DNA from: Polaromonas sp. A23 | Lineage (GTDB): Bacteria; Pseudomonadota; Gammaproteobacteria; Burkholderiales; Burkholderiaceae_C | Assembly: GCF_002001015.1 (NCBI RefSeq) | Contig: NZ_MUNO01000016.1 | Span: forward strand, 1 to 64,000 | Length of the DNA stretch: 64,000 nucleotides | Direction: 5' to 3' | In this document: piece by piece, positions 36,579 to 46,677 of the stretch | Numbering within the stretch: position 1 is the first letter of the stretch | Layout: each line of letters begins with the position of its first letter | Made by a program: the position numbers and the translations under genes | Notes under the pieces: model-generated | Told to the model about the DNA's origin: nothing | The model's input: the letters and a program-made list of their open reading frames with translations, nothing else | Databases searched by the model: none

Positions 36579-37196
36579 TTAGTGGCTGTGCGGCTTGTGC
36601 TTGTGAATCTGGATAGCCACTGGCTGTGCCTCTTCGTGCGCATGATCGTGGCCATGATTGCAATCCGGGCCATGCACGTGGGCAGGCGCTGTTGCCGCCG
36701 GTGCATGGGCATGAGAGTGCCCAGCGTCGTGCGAATGGCCGCCGGCGCTATAGGCCCCGCCTTCCGGCTCAAATGTTTCGTTGACTTCGTTCACGATCAA
36801 ATGCATGGACCGCAGCATGTCGGCCAGCACGTGGTCGGGCTCGATTTTCAGATGATCCGGTTTGAGCTCGATGGGCACATGCCGGTTGCCCAGGTGATAG
36901 GCCGCACGCGTCAGATCAAACGGCGAGCCGTGCGAGCTGCATGCGGTGATGCGAAGCACGGCTTGCTGCGCGGCGACAACTTTGACCATGGAGCCGTCTT
37001 CAGCCACCAGCACGTCACCGCCGCGCACCAGTGTGCCGCGCGGCAGAAAGATGCCGAGCTGGCGCCCGAGGGAATCGGTTGCCTCGAAGCGGCTTTTCTG
37101 GCGAATGTCCCAATCGAGTTCGATGGTCGATGCGCGTTTGAGGAGCACGGGTGCAAGGCCTTTGCCGCCCGCAATGATTTTGGAAACCTGGATCAC
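36579..37196 (-). CDS. ureE: Urease accessory nickel metallochaperone UreE
   Basis: Hands nickel to UreG. From the GTG at 37194-37196 the protein is 205 residues: IQVSKIIAGGKGLAPVLLKRAST at the start, then LGIFLPRGTLVRGGDVLVAEDG and AYHLGNRHVPIEL, ending in a His-rich tail (about 12 His in the last 45 residues) for extra metal binding. I prefer the GTG, with an AAGG box before it, over an ATG 20 codons upstream because family members begin near there. It follows ureC by 66 bp. Confidence 0.93.
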   Translation of the reverse strand: MIQVSKIIAGGKGLAPVLLKRASTIELDWDIRQKSRFEATDSLGRQLGIFLPRGTLVRGGDVLVAEDGSMVKVVAAQQAVLRITACSSHGSPFDLTRAAYHLGNRHVPIELKPDHLKIEPDHVLADMLRSMHLIVNEVNETFEPEGGAYSAGGHSHDAGHSHAHAPAATAPAHVHGPDCNHGHDHAHEEAQPVAIQIHKHKPHSH

Positions 37197-37262
37197 GTTG
37201 AACCTTAAAAAAAACAGTATGCCAGCGCCGCAAGCCGCGCGCTCCTGCTGGTCCACGGGAGC

Positions 37263-38981
37263 TCAGAACAGGAAATAGCGCTGCGTCATCGGCAGGCTCA
37301 CGGCAGGCTCGCAGGTCAGCAGCTGGCCATCGGCGCGAACGGCGTAAGTCTGGGCATCGACTTCCATTGCCGGTGCGTAGTTGTTGTGGATCATGTGGCG
37401 CTTCTGCACCCCGCGAATGTTCTTCACGGCAGCCAGCGTTTTGGCGAGACCGAAACGTTCCTTGACGCCACCTGCCAGGCCAGCCTGCGAGACAAAGGTC
37501 AACGAACCGCGCGCAATGGCGCCGCCGAAACCGCCGAACATCGGGCGGTAGTGCACCGGCTGGGGCGTCGGGATGGAGGCGTTCGGGTCGCCCATGGCGG
37601 CCATGGCGATGAAGCCGCCCTTGAGGATCAGCGCCGGCTTGATGCCGAAGAAGGCGGGTTTCCAGACCACGAGATCTGCCCACTTGCCCTGCTCGATGGA
37701 GCCGACTTCATGTGAGATGCCGTGAGCAATCGCAGGGTTGATGGTGTATTTGCTGATGTAGCGCTTGGTGCGGAAGTTGTCATTGCGTTCGGTGTCGCCC
37801 GGAAGCTTGCCGCGCTGCGTCTTCATTTTGTGTGCCGTCTGCCAGGTGCGGATGATGACCTCGCCGACACGCCCCATGGCCTGGCTGTCGCTGCTCATCA
37901 TGCTGATCGCGCCCAGGTCGTGCAGCACGTCTTCGGCGGCAATGGTTTCCTTGCGGATGCGGCTTTCGGCAAAGGCAAGGTCCTCGGCAATCGCCGGGTC
38001 CAGGTGGTGGCAGACCATCAGCATGTCGACGTGTTCGTCCAGCGTGTTGACGGTGTAAGGCATGGTTGGGTTGGTGGAGGACGGCAGGAAGTTCTGCTCG
38101 CCCACCACCCGCAAAATGTCCGGCGCATGGCCACCGCCCGCGCCTTCGGTGTGGAAGGCGCACAGCGTGCGGCCCTTGGTGGCGGCAATCGTGTTCTCGA
38201 CAAAACCGCTTTCATTGAGCGTGTCGCTGTGGATGGCAACCTGCGTGTCGGTTTCTTCGGCCACATCCAGGCAGTTGCTGATGGCCGCGGGTGTGGTGCC
38301 CCAGTCTTCGTGCAGCTTCAGGCCAATCACGCCGGCGTTGATCTGTTCGTGCAGAGCAGCAGGCAGGCTCGCATTGCCCTTGCCGAGAAAACCCAGGTTC
38401 ATCGGAAAGGCATCGGCCGCCTGCAGCATGCGTTCAATGTTCCAGGGGCCGGGTGTGCAGGTGGTGGCAAAGGTGCCGGTGGCCGGGCCGGTGCCGCCGC
38501 CCAGCATGGTGGTAACGCCCGAGGTCAGCGCTTCTTCAATCTGCTGCGGGCAAATGAAATGGATATGCGAGTCAATGCCGCCGGCGGTGACGATCATGCC
38601 TTCGCAGCTGATGATCTCGGTGCCGGGGCCGATGATCATGTCCACGCCGGGCTGCGTGTCGGGGTTGCCGGCCTTGCCGATGGCAGCGATGCGCCCACCC
38701 TTGAGGCCGATGTCGGCCTTGACGATGCCCCAGTGGTCGATGATCAGCGCGTTGGTCATCACGCAGTCCATCGCGCCTTCGGCACGGGTTTTCTGCGACT
38801 GCGCCATGCCGTCGCGTATGGTTTTTCCGCCGCCGAACTTGACTTCTTCGCCGTAGCTACCCGCGCGCAGGGTGTAGTCGGCCTCGACTTCGATCAGGAG
38901 GTCGGTGTCTGCCAGGCGTATGCGGTCGCCGGTGGTGGGGCCGAACATTTCCGCGTAAGCGCGTCTTCCTATCGTTGCCAT
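37263..38981 (-). CDS. ureC: Urease alpha (catalytic) subunit
   Basis: Ni-dependent amidohydrolase that splits urea into ammonia and carbamate. The 572-residue protein has the nickel ligands in [14 protein letters not shown], the carbamylated Lys in [12 protein letters not shown], and the active-site flap [22 protein letters not shown]. Starts one base before the ureB stop region (adjacent, no gap). Length and motifs are complete, so the enzyme should be active if it is matured. Confidence 0.98.
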   Translation of the reverse strand: MATIGRRAYAEMFGPTTGDRIRLADTDLLIEVEADYTLRAGSYGEEVKFGGGKTIRDGMAQSQKTRAEGAMDCVMTNALIIDHWGIVKADIGLKGGRIAAIGKAGNPDTQPGVDMIIGPGTEIISCEGMIVTAGGIDSHIHFICPQQIEEALTSGVTTMLGGGTGPATGTFATTCTPGPWNIERMLQAADAFPMNLGFLGKGNASLPAALHEQINAGVIGLKLHEDWGTTPAAISNCLDVAEETDTQVAIHSDTLNESGFVENTIAATKGRTLCAFHTEGAGGGHAPDILRVVGEQNFLPSSTNPTMPYTVNTLDEHVDMLMVCHHLDPAIAEDLAFAESRIRKETIAAEDVLHDLGAISMMSSDSQAMGRVGEVIIRTWQTAHKMKTQRGKLPGDTERNDNFRTKRYISKYTINPAIAHGISHEVGSIEQGKWADLVVWKPAFFGIKPALILKGGFIAMAAMGDPNASIPTPQPVHYRPMFGGFGGAIARGSLTFVSQAGLAGGVKERFGLAKTLAAVKNIRGVQKRHMIHNNYAPAMEVDAQTYAVRADGQLLTCEPAVSLPMTQRYFLF

Positions 38982-39287
38982 TTACAGAGCCCCTTGCGTC
39001 ATGCCGCGAAAGCCGTAGATTTTTCGTTCGCCCGCAAAGTCCACCAACTCCACCGTGCGCTGCTGTCCCGGCTCGAAACGCACAGCCGTGCCCGAGGCGA
39101 TGTTGAGCCGCATGCCTTGCGCCGCCGCGCGGTCGAAGCCCAGCGCGCCGTTGGTTTCAGCAAAGTGATAGTGCGAGCCCACCTGGATGGGCCGGTCGGC
39201 GGTGTTCTGAACCACCACGGTCAGGGTGCGGCGTCCCGTGTTGAGTGGGTGGTCGGGGCCGTTGGTGAGCAGTTCGCCTGGAATCAT
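38982..39287 (-). CDS. ureB: Urease beta subunit
   Basis: Structural 101-residue subunit beginning [19 protein letters not shown], with the [14 protein letters not shown] and [23 protein letters not shown] signatures. The ATG at 39285-39287 matches the family start exactly; an open extension upstream belongs to the neighbouring small gene's region in another frame. Confidence 0.97.
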   Translation of the reverse strand: MIPGELLTNGPDHPLNTGRRTLTVVVQNTADRPIQVGSHYHFAETNGALGFDRAAAQGMRLNIASGTAVRFEPGQQRTVELVDFAGERKIYGFRGMTQGAL

Positions 39288-39294
39288 GGCTGGC

Positions 39295-39480
39295 TCACTT
39301 GTCTTTGTTGGACAGCCAGACCGCCAGGACAACCAGTCCACCCAGGGCGACAAAACCCCAAGCGTCAGAGGCATGCCAGTGGGCGCCTGCCAGCAGGTGA
39401 CCTTCATGACCAAAAGAGGCTCCAGCCCAGGTGGTTATTGCGCAAGCAGCTATGGTTTTGAGAGCGGAATTTGGCTTCAT
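39295..39480 (-). CDS. Small exported membrane protein in the urease operon
   Basis: A 61-residue protein: [20 protein letters not shown] signal-like start, then [18 protein letters not shown] with four His, and one transmembrane helix ([14 protein letters not shown]). It lies between ureA and ureB, 7 bp before ureB. The His cluster after a signal peptide recalls the N-terminus of HupE/UreJ nickel permeases, which start with H-x4-D/H motifs, but the rest of such a permease is absent. Role in metal handling is an inference. Confidence 0.65.
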   Translation of the reverse strand: MKPNSALKTIAACAITTWAGASFGHEGHLLAGAHWHASDAWGFVALGGLVVLAVWLSNKDK

Positions 39481-39518
39481 GATGTGGACTTTTTGATGAG
39501 GTGGGTTGATCACACTGA

Positions 39519-39821
39519 TCACACAATGGGTTGGTGCACGGTGACGAGCTTGGTGCCGTCGGGGAAGGTGGCTTCGACCTGGATGTCGGGAATCAATTCG
39601 GGAATGCCGTCCATCACGTCGGCGCGCGTGAGGATGGTTCGCCCTTCGCTCATCAGCTGGGCCACGGTTTTGCCGTCGCGCGCGCCTTCCATCACTGCGG
39701 CGCTGATCAGCGCCACAGCTTCGGGGTAGTTCAGTTTGAGGCCGCGCGCCTGGCGCCGCTCGGCCAGCAGGGCTGCCGTGAAGATCAGCAGCTTGTCTTT
39801 TTCTCGGGGGGTCAATTCCAT
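39519..39821 (-). CDS. ureA: Urease gamma subunit
   Basis: The 100-residue subunit begins [23 protein letters not shown], with [21 protein letters not shown] and the conserved [21 protein letters not shown]. First urease gene on the minus strand, divergent from the transporter-kinase gene across 165 bp. No ureD lies upstream, unlike in most betaproteobacterial urease operons. Confidence 0.97.
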   Translation of the reverse strand: MELTPREKDKLLIFTAALLAERRQARGLKLNYPEAVALISAAVMEGARDGKTVAQLMSEGRTILTRADVMDGIPELIPDIQVEATFPDGTKLVTVHQPIV

Positions 39822-39986
39822 GGTTTCTCCGGGGGAGGCCGCAGCAGTAGCGTGGGCCGGGGTGCAAGAATGGTGCCACAGGATGGGTGTCTGCAATACC
39901 CGCTTTGCCTCTCCTTTGTCCTCCTGTGGCATGGAAACTGCACTTGAGCCAGCCTTCCCCACATGACGTATTGACAAGCCTTGTCC

Positions 39987-42900
39987 ATGAATGCCACGGT
40001 CAAACCGCCTCCACTGCCAGCATCCGCTGCCCCTGCCTGGGCGCCTGCGGCATTGGTGCCGGACGGGTCCGAGGCGCCCGTGCAGCGCATCATCAAGGTT
40101 CGGCGCGACTACAACAGCTGGGTTGCCAGCGAAACCATGGAAGACTACGCGCTGCGCTTCACGCCGCAGCGTTTTCGGCGCTGGTCGGAGTGGCGGGTAG
40201 CCAACACCGCGTTTGGCGCTGCGTCGTTCTTGATTCTGGAGGCCGTGGGGGCGACCCTGCTGGTCCAGTATGGCTTTACCAATGCCTTCTGGGCCATTGT
40301 TGCCACCGGCTTGATCATCTTCATGGCTGGCCTGCCGATCAGTATTTACGCCGCCCGTTACGGCGTGGACATGGATTTGCTGACGCGCGGCGCCGGTTTC
40401 GGCTACATCGGCTCCACGCTGACTTCGCTGATCTACGCCTCATTCACCTTCATCTTTTTTGCGCTGGAAGCAGCGGTGATGGCCTATGCGCTGGAACTGG
40501 CGCTGGGCATTCCGCCTAGCTGGGGCTACCTGATTTGTGCACTGGTGGTTATTCCGCTGGTCACGCATGGTGTTTCTGCCATCAGCCGGCTGCAGGTCTG
40601 GACCCAGCCGTTGTGGCTGGTCATGCTGGTGGTTCCCTTTGCCTACGTTCTGGTGCGTGACCCGGGCGCTTTTGCGGGTATTACGCACTACAAAGGTGAA
40701 AGAGGCACAAATGCAGGCTTCGATTTGCACCTGTTTGGTGCTGCATTGACGGTTGGTATTGCGTTGATTACCCAAATGGGGGAGCAGGCCGACTATTTGC
40801 GCTTCATGCCCGTGCAGACGGCCACCAACCGGCGGCGCTGGTGGGCCGGGGTGCTGGCCGGCGGGCCGGGCTGGGTATTGCTCGGTGTGGTCAAAATGCT
40901 GGGTGGCGCTTTTCTGGCCTATCTGGCCATCCAGCACATGGTGCCGCTGGACCGGGCGGTGGACCCGAACCAGATGTACCTGGCCGCTTATGAGTATGTG
41001 TTTCCGAACTACGGCTGGGCCGTGGCCGCGACTGCGCTTTTCGTGGTGATCTCGCAGCTGAAGATCAATGTCACCAATGCGTATGCAGGGTCCCTCGCCT
41101 GGTCCAACTTCTTCTCGCGCCTGACGCACAGCCATCCGGGCCGCGTGGTGTGGGTGGTGTTCAACACCCTGATTGCCTTCATGTTGATGGAGATGAATGT
41201 GTTCCAGGCCCTGGGCGACGTGCTCGGCCTGTATTCCAACATCGCGATTGCCTGGATGATGGCCGTGGTGGCCGACCTGGTTATCAACAAACCGCTGGGC
41301 CTGTCACCCAAAGGCATCGAATTCAAGCGCGCGCACCTGTATGACATCAACCCGGTGGGTGTGGGGGCTATGGCGCTCGCGTCGCTGTTGTCGGTGAGTG
41401 CGCACCTCGGCCTGTTTGGTCCCCTGGCTCAGGCTTTTTCTGCATTGATCGCGCTGGGAACAGCGTTCGTCGCTTCGCCACTGATCGCCTGGGCAACCAA
41501 GGGGCGTTACTACATTGCCCGCCACGGGGAGGCCCCCGAGACCGACGCCCAAGGCAACTACAAACCCTATGCACTCAAGCGCTGCGTGATCTGCGAGCGC
41601 GACTATGAAGGCCCGGACATGGCGCATTGCCCGGCTTACCAGGGGCCGATCTGTTCGCTGTGTTGCACGCTGGACGCGCGTTGCGGTGATTTGTGCAAAC
41701 CGCAGGCCAGTTTGTCGGCACAGTGGTCGGCCACCCTGCGCTGGTTGCTTCCGCGCCGTATCTGGCCCTATCTGGACACGGGGTTGGGTCACTTCCTGTT
41801 GTTGATGCTGGTCATCGTCCCCTTGCTGGCCAGTGTGTTTGGATTGCTTTACCACCAGGAAATGCGGGCGCTGCTTGATTTGCAGGCCGCCTCTGAGACA
41901 ACGCTGCGCTCCGGCTTCCTGAAGGCCTACATGGCTTTGCTGGTCATCGCCGGGCTGGTGGCCTGGTGGCTGGTGCTGGCGCACAAGAGCCGGCAGGTTG
42001 CGCAGGAAGAGTCCAATCGGCAGACCCATTTGCTGATGAAAGAAATCGAGTCGCATCGGCAGACCGATGAAGCGCTGCAGCAGGCCAAGCGTGTGGCCGA
42101 TCTGGCGAACCAGGCCAAGAGCCGCTACATCAGCGCCATCAGCCACGAGCTTCGTACGCCACTCAACAGCATTCTTGGGTACGCCCAGTTGATGGGGGAA
42201 GACCATTCGATACCCGCACATCGGCAACAGGCTGTGGGTGTGATCAAGCGCGGCGGCGAACACCTGCTTTCGTTGATCGAGGGAACACTGGACATTGCCC
42301 GCATTGAAAGCGGCAAGCTCACGCTCAATGTCAAACCGATGTACTTTGCCGACCTGGTGCAGGAGATGGCCGGCATGTTCGAGCTGGAAGCGCAGGCGAA
42401 GGGGCTGGCTTTTCATTTCGAATCCGAAGGCGTGGTGCCAGCGGTGGTCCGCGCCGACGAAAAACGCGTACGCCAGATCCTGATCAACCTGCTGGGCAAT
42501 GCCATCAAATTCACGTCGCGTGGACGAATTGCGCTGCGCCTGCGCTACGCGCGCGAGATGGCCAGCATCGAGATTGAAGACACCGGGCCGGGTTTGTCGG
42601 CGCAGGAAATCGAGCGCATCTTCGAACCGTTTACGCGTGCCGCCACCCCCGGTCCGGCCGCACCCGGTGCCGGACTGGGACTGACCATTGCCAAGATGCT
42701 GACCGACCTGATGGGCGGCGAGTTGACGGTCTCAAGCACGCCGGATGTCGGCTCTGTATTTCGCGTCAAGCTGTTTTTGCCGGAGGTTCACCAGGCACCT
42801 GGCGCCATGCAGTCAAGGCCTTCGCGCGGGCACAAGTCTCGCCACGGATACGCGGGTCAGCGCAGGCGTGTGCTGGTGGTCGACAACGAGGAAGCCGATC

Positions 42901-43487
42901 GCGAATTGCTGGTCAATGTGCTGCAGCCGCTCGGGTTCGAGCTGCGTACCGCAGCCAGCGGCCATGATTGCCTGGACCTGCTCGCTACCGGCTATCAACC
43001 CGATGTGATTCTCATGGATCTCGCCATGCCCGGTATCGACGGCTGGGAAACCATACGGCGCTTGCGGCGGCTGGAGGACGGGCGAACAGGGGAAGCCTGC
43101 ATTGCCATTGTCTCCGCCAACGCTTTTGACAAGGGGCTGGACAACGACGTTGGCATTTTGCTGGAAGACTTCATTCTCAAGCCGGTGCGTCACAGCGAGT
43201 TGCTGGACTGGCTGGAGCGGCGCCTGTCGCTGGTGTGGCTGGATGCGCCTGTACAGTCCGAGGCGCCATCCGCACCGGTGGTGCCGCGGGTGTACCCGGC
43301 CGCGGCGCGACTTGAGGCGCTGCGTGAAGTCGTCAGTCTGGGGTATTACCGCGGCATCATGAACACACTCGACGAGATTGAAAAAGAGCAGCCGCAAAGC
43401 GCTGGTTTTGCCGCTGAAATGCGCGCCCTGGCCCGACAGTTCCAGTTTGAGGCCATGAGCCAGCAGCTTGGCCAGGTGGTGCCATGA
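39987..43487 (+). CDS. NCS1-type transporter fused to histidine kinase and receiver
   Basis: A 1166-residue membrane sensor. Residues about 55-500 form a permease of the nucleobase-cation symporter type with about 12 membrane helices. A cysteine-rich block (Cys533-Cys570, with CVIC, CSLCC and two more Cys) follows, then two more helices, a coiled coil, a HisKA domain with His720 ([11 protein letters not shown]), an HATPase with [13 protein letters not shown] and GLGLTI, and a receiver domain with Asp1011 ([12 protein letters not shown]). The C-terminal ~90 residues may be an Hpt-like or linker helix. Stop overlaps the response regulator ATG. Divergent from ureA, so sensing urea or nitrogenous bases is plausible but unproven. 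Confidence 0.87.
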   Translation: MNATVKPPPLPASAAPAWAPAALVPDGSEAPVQRIIKVRRDYNSWVASETMEDYALRFTPQRFRRWSEWRVANTAFGAASFLILEAVGATLLVQYGFTNAFWAIVATGLIIFMAGLPISIYAARYGVDMDLLTRGAGFGYIGSTLTSLIYASFTFIFFALEAAVMAYALELALGIPPSWGYLICALVVIPLVTHGVSAISRLQVWTQPLWLVMLVVPFAYVLVRDPGAFAGITHYKGERGTNAGFDLHLFGAALTVGIALITQMGEQADYLRFMPVQTATNRRRWWAGVLAGGPGWVLLGVVKMLGGAFLAYLAIQHMVPLDRAVDPNQMYLAAYEYVFPNYGWAVAATALFVVISQLKINVTNAYAGSLAWSNFFSRLTHSHPGRVVWVVFNTLIAFMLMEMNVFQALGDVLGLYSNIAIAWMMAVVADLVINKPLGLSPKGIEFKRAHLYDINPVGVGAMALASLLSVSAHLGLFGPLAQAFSALIALGTAFVASPLIAWATKGRYYIARHGEAPETDAQGNYKPYALKRCVICERDYEGPDMAHCPAYQGPICSLCCTLDARCGDLCKPQASLSAQWSATLRWLLPRRIWPYLDTGLGHFLLLMLVIVPLLASVFGLLYHQEMRALLDLQAASETTLRSGFLKAYMALLVIAGLVAWWLVLAHKSRQVAQEESNRQTHLLMKEIESHRQTDEALQQAKRVADLANQAKSRYISAISHELRTPLNSILGYAQLMGEDHSIPAHRQQAVGVIKRGGEHLLSLIEGTLDIARIESGKLTLNVKPMYFADLVQEMAGMFELEAQAKGLAFHFESEGVVPAVVRADEKRVRQILINLLGNAIKFTSRGRIALRLRYAREMASIEIEDTGPGLSAQEIERIFEPFTRAATPGPAAPGAGLGLTIAKMLTDLMGGELTVSSTPDVGSVFRVKLFLPEVHQAPGAMQSRPSRGHKSRHGYAGQRRRVLVVDNEEADRELLVNVLQPLGFELRTAASGHDCLDLLATGYQPDVILMDLAMPGIDGWETIRRLRRLEDGRTGEACIAIVSANAFDKGLDNDVGILLEDFILKPVRHSELLDWLERRLSLVWLDAPVQSEAPSAPVVPRVYPAAARLEALREVVSLGYYRGIMNTLDEIEKEQPQSAGFAAEMRALARQFQFEAMSQQLGQVVP

Positions 43488-44455
43488 GCGCGCGCCCGCT
43501 GGAACAGACACTGGACCGCGCCAACAGCGACGTGGTGTTGATCGTCGACGATGTGCCGGACAACCTCTCTGTGTTGCACGATGCGCTTGACGAGTCTGGT
43601 TTTACCGTGCTGGTGGCCACCTCCGGTGAGGCGGCCCTGCAACGCGCAGCCCAGGCCTTGCCCGATATTGTTTTGCTTGACGCGATGATGCCGGGCATGG
43701 ACGGCTTTGAGGTGGCCAAACGCCTCAAAGCCGACGCCAGAACCGCGCACATTCCCATTATTTTCATGACAGGGCTGACCGAGACCGAGTACCTTGTTGC
43801 CGCGCTGGAGTCCGGCGGCGTCGACTACGTCACCAAACCGATCAAACCCAAAGAAGTGTTGGCCCGCATCGGGGTGCATCTGCAAAGCGCGCGTGAAAAA
43901 AGCCAGGCCCGCAATGCGCTTGACGCGTTTGGCTACGCGACCATTACCGTGCGGGTCAGCGACGGCAAGCTGATGTGGCAGACCCCGCTTGCGCGTGACC
44001 TGCTGTTGCAGTACTACGGCAGCAGCGCGCCGCAGACGCCCCAGGCGGTTCTGGACTGGTTGCGCCGCCATCTGGCTGACGCAGAGCGCCAGATAGAGCC
44101 GCCGCGCCTGAGTTGCCCCAGCCCGGCACCGGGGTCGCGGCGGCTGACTTTCCGGCTGCACCAGCAAACCGGGGACGACGACTGGCTGATCATCATGCGC
44201 GAGGAGTCGGACGAGACTGTCATTCAGGCCATGAGCCTGTCTTTCAAGCTCACCGCACGCGAAGCCGAGGTGCTTTACTGGGTGGTTAAAGGCAAGATCA
44301 ACCGCGACATCGGCGACATTCTGGGGACCAGCCCGATGACCGTTAAAAAGCACCTGGAGCGCGTGTTTGCCAAGCTCGGCGTGGAAACCCGTACCGCGGC
44401 AGCCGGCATGGCCATGAGCCGCATCAGGCTGTTGCACCCCCAGTTTGAAGACTGA
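43484..44455 (+). CDS. Response regulator with LuxR-type HTH
   Basis: A 323-residue regulator. The N-terminal receiver (about 18-135) has VLIVDDVPDNL, phospho-acceptor Asp in IVLLDAMMPGMDGFE and the switch Lys in DYVTKPIKP. A middle region of about 100 residues is unassigned. The C-terminal GerE/LuxR HTH reads LTAREAEVLYWVVKGKINRDIG...MTVKKHLERVFAKLGV. ATGA overlap makes it the cognate partner of the upstream transporter-kinase. Targets may include the divergent urease operon. Confidence 0.92.
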   Translation: MSARPLEQTLDRANSDVVLIVDDVPDNLSVLHDALDESGFTVLVATSGEAALQRAAQALPDIVLLDAMMPGMDGFEVAKRLKADARTAHIPIIFMTGLTETEYLVAALESGGVDYVTKPIKPKEVLARIGVHLQSAREKSQARNALDAFGYATITVRVSDGKLMWQTPLARDLLLQYYGSSAPQTPQAVLDWLRRHLADAERQIEPPRLSCPSPAPGSRRLTFRLHQQTGDDDWLIIMREESDETVIQAMSLSFKLTAREAEVLYWVVKGKINRDIGDILGTSPMTVKKHLERVFAKLGVETRTAAAGMAMSRIRLLHPQFED

Positions 44456-44503
44456 GGGCCGTCAACGGGGCCCCCACGGTCGTTCACTGCGTGTAACTCC
44501 CGA

Positions 44504-44641
44504 GGCCTTGCAGGCCGCGGCTCGCGAGACGCTTCGCCTCTGTCGCCTGTCCAAAGCTGCTCAAGCAGCTTTGGAGCCGCAGGCTCCAGCCCATCGGGGG
44601 CCACTGCGCCTGCGGACTGGCGAAGCCAGATCCGCGGCCCC
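44504..44641 (+). other. Cluster of four hairpins in a 558-bp gene-free stretch
   Basis: Consecutive inverted repeats: 44504-44508/44512-44516; a perfect 11-bp stem 44551-44561/44564-44574; 44573-44578/44582-44587; and a composite long stem 44597-44602/44636-44641 enclosing 44612-44616/44631-44635 and 44617-44621/44625-44629 with a GAA loop. The gap (44456-45013) has no gene I can support. It could be a repetitive extragenic element or a structured RNA. Confidence 0.6.
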
Positions 44642-44707
44642 TGCTTGTAAATGCGGGGACAAGTCGTGCGTTGTACCGGGCTTTGTGCAGGCTTTCGTGG
44701 TAACGGT

Positions 44708-44713
44708 TACAAT
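44708..44713 (+). promoter_or_regulatory. Possible -10 element for the 45014/infA unit
   Basis: TACAAT within GGTAACGGTTACAAT. If used, it would give a leader of about 300 bases before the ATG at 45014, as seen in cold-shock-type genes. No clear -35 was found. Confidence 0.35.
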
Positions 44714-45013
44714 AAGAGCTTCGGTAAAGCATCAGCTTTTTACATCGAAGCCCCCTTACCAAGCGGCTTCCTTCTCAATTGCGGCGCTTCCAAGAGCCCG
44801 AATTCACAGCGTTTTCAGTGCCCCAACGGCCCTGAACCCTCTCAAGCGCTGTTCCATTTCCCGTCGAGCACTTTCCCAACGGTGCCCACGCAAGGCTCAA
44901 CAGCTCAGCCCCTGGCAAAGGCGTGGCGGTCAGAAACCGAACACCGTTGGCTTGCTTGCAGGCCGTTTATTTCCCTATTTATCAAGCCGGGACACATACC
45001 CGGCACAGAGTTT

Positions 45014-45253
45014 ATGAATATCGACAACACCCATATCGCGGTGGGCAAGTACCTTGTCTCACCGCTGGCCAAACCGCAAGGCGAAGGCCTTTACGCGGCC
45101 TCGGTCTCTATCCGCTCCGGCCAAGGCAGCGCCACGCATGACCGCGTGATGCGTTTCAGCGGACTTTTTGACAGCGCGGCTGCGGCCGTGCACTACGCGA
45201 CCGAGCATGCGCTCGGCTGGATCCAAGAGCGGTCTTGCCCGGCTTGCGCCTGA
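45014..45253 (+). CDS. Small protein upstream of infA
   Basis: A 79-residue protein starting [20 protein letters not shown], with [21 protein letters not shown] and a helical end closing in CPACA. I believe similar small proteins occur in Comamonadaceae, but I know no function. It is followed 44 bp later by infA, probably in one transcript, behind a long leader. Start chosen because the upstream frame has leader-like composition. Confidence 0.75.
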   Translation: MNIDNTHIAVGKYLVSPLAKPQGEGLYAASVSIRSGQGSATHDRVMRFSGLFDSAAAAVHYATEHALGWIQERSCPACA

Positions 45254-45297
45254 GCGACCACGTCCGACAACTATTCAAATTCCAAGGAGTTTTCATC

Positions 45298-45549
45298 ATG
45301 GCTAAAGAAGAACTGATTGAGATGCACGGACTGGTCAACGAGGTGCTGCCTGATTCGCGCTTTCGCGTGACGCTGGACAACGGCCACAAGCTGGTGGCCT
45401 ACACCTCCGGCAAGATGCGCAAGAACCACATCCGTATCCTGGCCGGTGACCAGGTGTCGCTGGAGCTGTCGCCCTACGACCTGAGCAAGGGCCGTATCAC
45501 GTTCCGCCACATTGCAGGCCGCGGCCCCGGACCATCGCGCACTCATTAA
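45298..45549 (+). CDS. infA: Translation initiation factor IF-1 (accessory-type copy)
   Basis: The 83-residue OB-fold protein reads [20 protein letters not shown], then [24 protein letters not shown] and [22 protein letters not shown], all IF-1 signatures. A GGAG box precedes the ATG. The 10-residue C-terminal extension ([10 protein letters not shown]) is longer than the ribosomal-operon IF-1 (72 residues), and the gene is not near secY or rpsM, so it is likely a second infA. The long leader suggests cold induction, an inference. Confidence 0.93.
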   Translation: MAKEELIEMHGLVNEVLPDSRFRVTLDNGHKLVAYTSGKMRKNHIRILAGDQVSLELSPYDLSKGRITFRHIAGRGPGPSRTH

Positions 45550-45593
45550 GCGGACATTTCAAAGGCTTTTTGGCCTCCAGCCACTGTCTAACG

Positions 45594-45634
45594 GGCGCGG
45601 CTAGCTATCTAATTGATAGCTAGCCGCGCCTTTT
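45594..45634 (+). terminator. Terminator between infA and the DUF502 gene
   Basis: A perfect 16-bp stem (45594-45609 with 45615-45630), 5-base loop, followed by TTTT. It separates the convergent infA and DUF502 genes. The GCTATC-n5-GATAGCTAG text resembles the head of the dispersed repeat, so the terminator may derive from one. Confidence 0.85.
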
Positions 45635-45638
45635 CACT

Positions 45639-46250
45639 TCAAGGCTGGGGCGCGTTGCCGGCTTGCCCGGGCGGGCGCGCCATCCAGGCAAACATTGAAG
45701 CGCGCATGGCCTCCTCGACCGACATCGCAATTGGTTGCACCCATTCGACGGGTACAAAAACCGTATAACCGCCAATCATGTAACCCATAGGCAGGTATAC
45801 CGCCACCCGCTCCCCGGGTAGAAAACCTTGCGGCATGTCTGCAAAGCTGCGGCGCGTGATCAGTCCGACGATTTCCATGGCGTGGCCGGGCATGCGCAGG
45901 ATCACCACACTTTGCTCGCCCTGTTTGCCTGCGGGCGAGAAAAAATCGGCAAAACTCTTGAGCGACGAGTAAATGCTTTTGACCACCGGCAGGTTGGTAA
46001 AGGGCAGCTCGACAAACGACAGTGCCTTGCGAACGCGCTGCTTGGACATCATGTACCCGATTACCACGATGCCTGCGACGCCGACCAGCAGTCCCATGCC
46101 CGGCACATAAAAGCTGCCGAACAAGGGGCGCAGGATCCAGAGGGTCAGTGTCTCCATCCACGCCAGAAAAATATACAGAACGTAAACCGTCAGGGCCAGA
46201 GGCATGACCGTGATCAACCCGCGAAAAAAATATTTGTAGAGCTGTTTCAT
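45639..46250 (-). CDS. DUF502-family membrane protein
   Basis: A 203-residue inner-membrane protein. From the ATG at 46248-46250 it reads MKQLYKYFFRGLITVMPLALTVYVLYIF (helix 1), then a second helix (GMGLLVGVAGIVVIGYMM), then a cytosolic or periplasmic domain with LPVVKSIYSSLKSFADFF and FVPVEWVQPIAMSVEEAM. This is the standard DUF502 layout; function unknown. An upstream ATG at 46304 is less likely. Confidence 0.88.
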   Translation of the reverse strand: MKQLYKYFFRGLITVMPLALTVYVLYIFLAWMETLTLWILRPLFGSFYVPGMGLLVGVAGIVVIGYMMSKQRVRKALSFVELPFTNLPVVKSIYSSLKSFADFFSPAGKQGEQSVVILRMPGHAMEIVGLITRRSFADMPQGFLPGERVAVYLPMGYMIGGYTVFVPVEWVQPIAMSVEEAMRASMFAWMARPPGQAGNAPQP

Positions 46251-46443
46251 GGTGGGTGAGCAAGGAGGAAGTCTGCCGGGCGATATGGCCGGGCTATGCC
46301 CCAATATACAGAAGCTGATTGACGCCGGGTGTCTGTCACCTGGCCGGTGTAGGCCTGTCCCTACCCTTTTTTTCGACTGTTTCCGGCAACCGGGGCGCCG
46401 CCGCCTGTTTATCTTTGATTTCTTGCTATCAAAGAGAACTCAT

Positions 46444-46518
46444 ATGCCCATCATTGCCTGGTTACTTGGTGTTCCGATCAGCGTCATCATCCTTTTGATG
46501 TTGTTTGGCGTCTTTTAA
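46444..46518 (+). CDS. 24-residue membrane peptide
   Basis: Reads MPIIAWLLGVPISVIILLML plus GVF and TAA, a single transmembrane helix. An AGAGAAC box lies before the ATG. I recall similar peptides in proteobacteria, but cannot verify that. The remaining gap to 46677 shows nothing further. Too short for usual gene finders. Confidence 0.55.
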   Translation: MPIIAWLLGVPISVIILLMLFGVF

Positions 46519-46677
46519 GGAGCTGGGGCACATCCATGCTTCGAAAACGCATTATTTTTGCCGCTACCAACAGTCCGTGAAACAGCGCGGGTGATCCAGG
46601 TTGGGAGATGACTTTCGGAACGATCTTCGGATCGCGACGGCAAGGCCACGGGCCGGGGTTTCCCATGCGCAATCGTT

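Noticed and set aside
37722-39461. A 579-codon plus-strand open frame across ureB and ureC
   Set aside because: It mirrors the urease genes, whose motifs are unmistakable; no domain in the antisense product.
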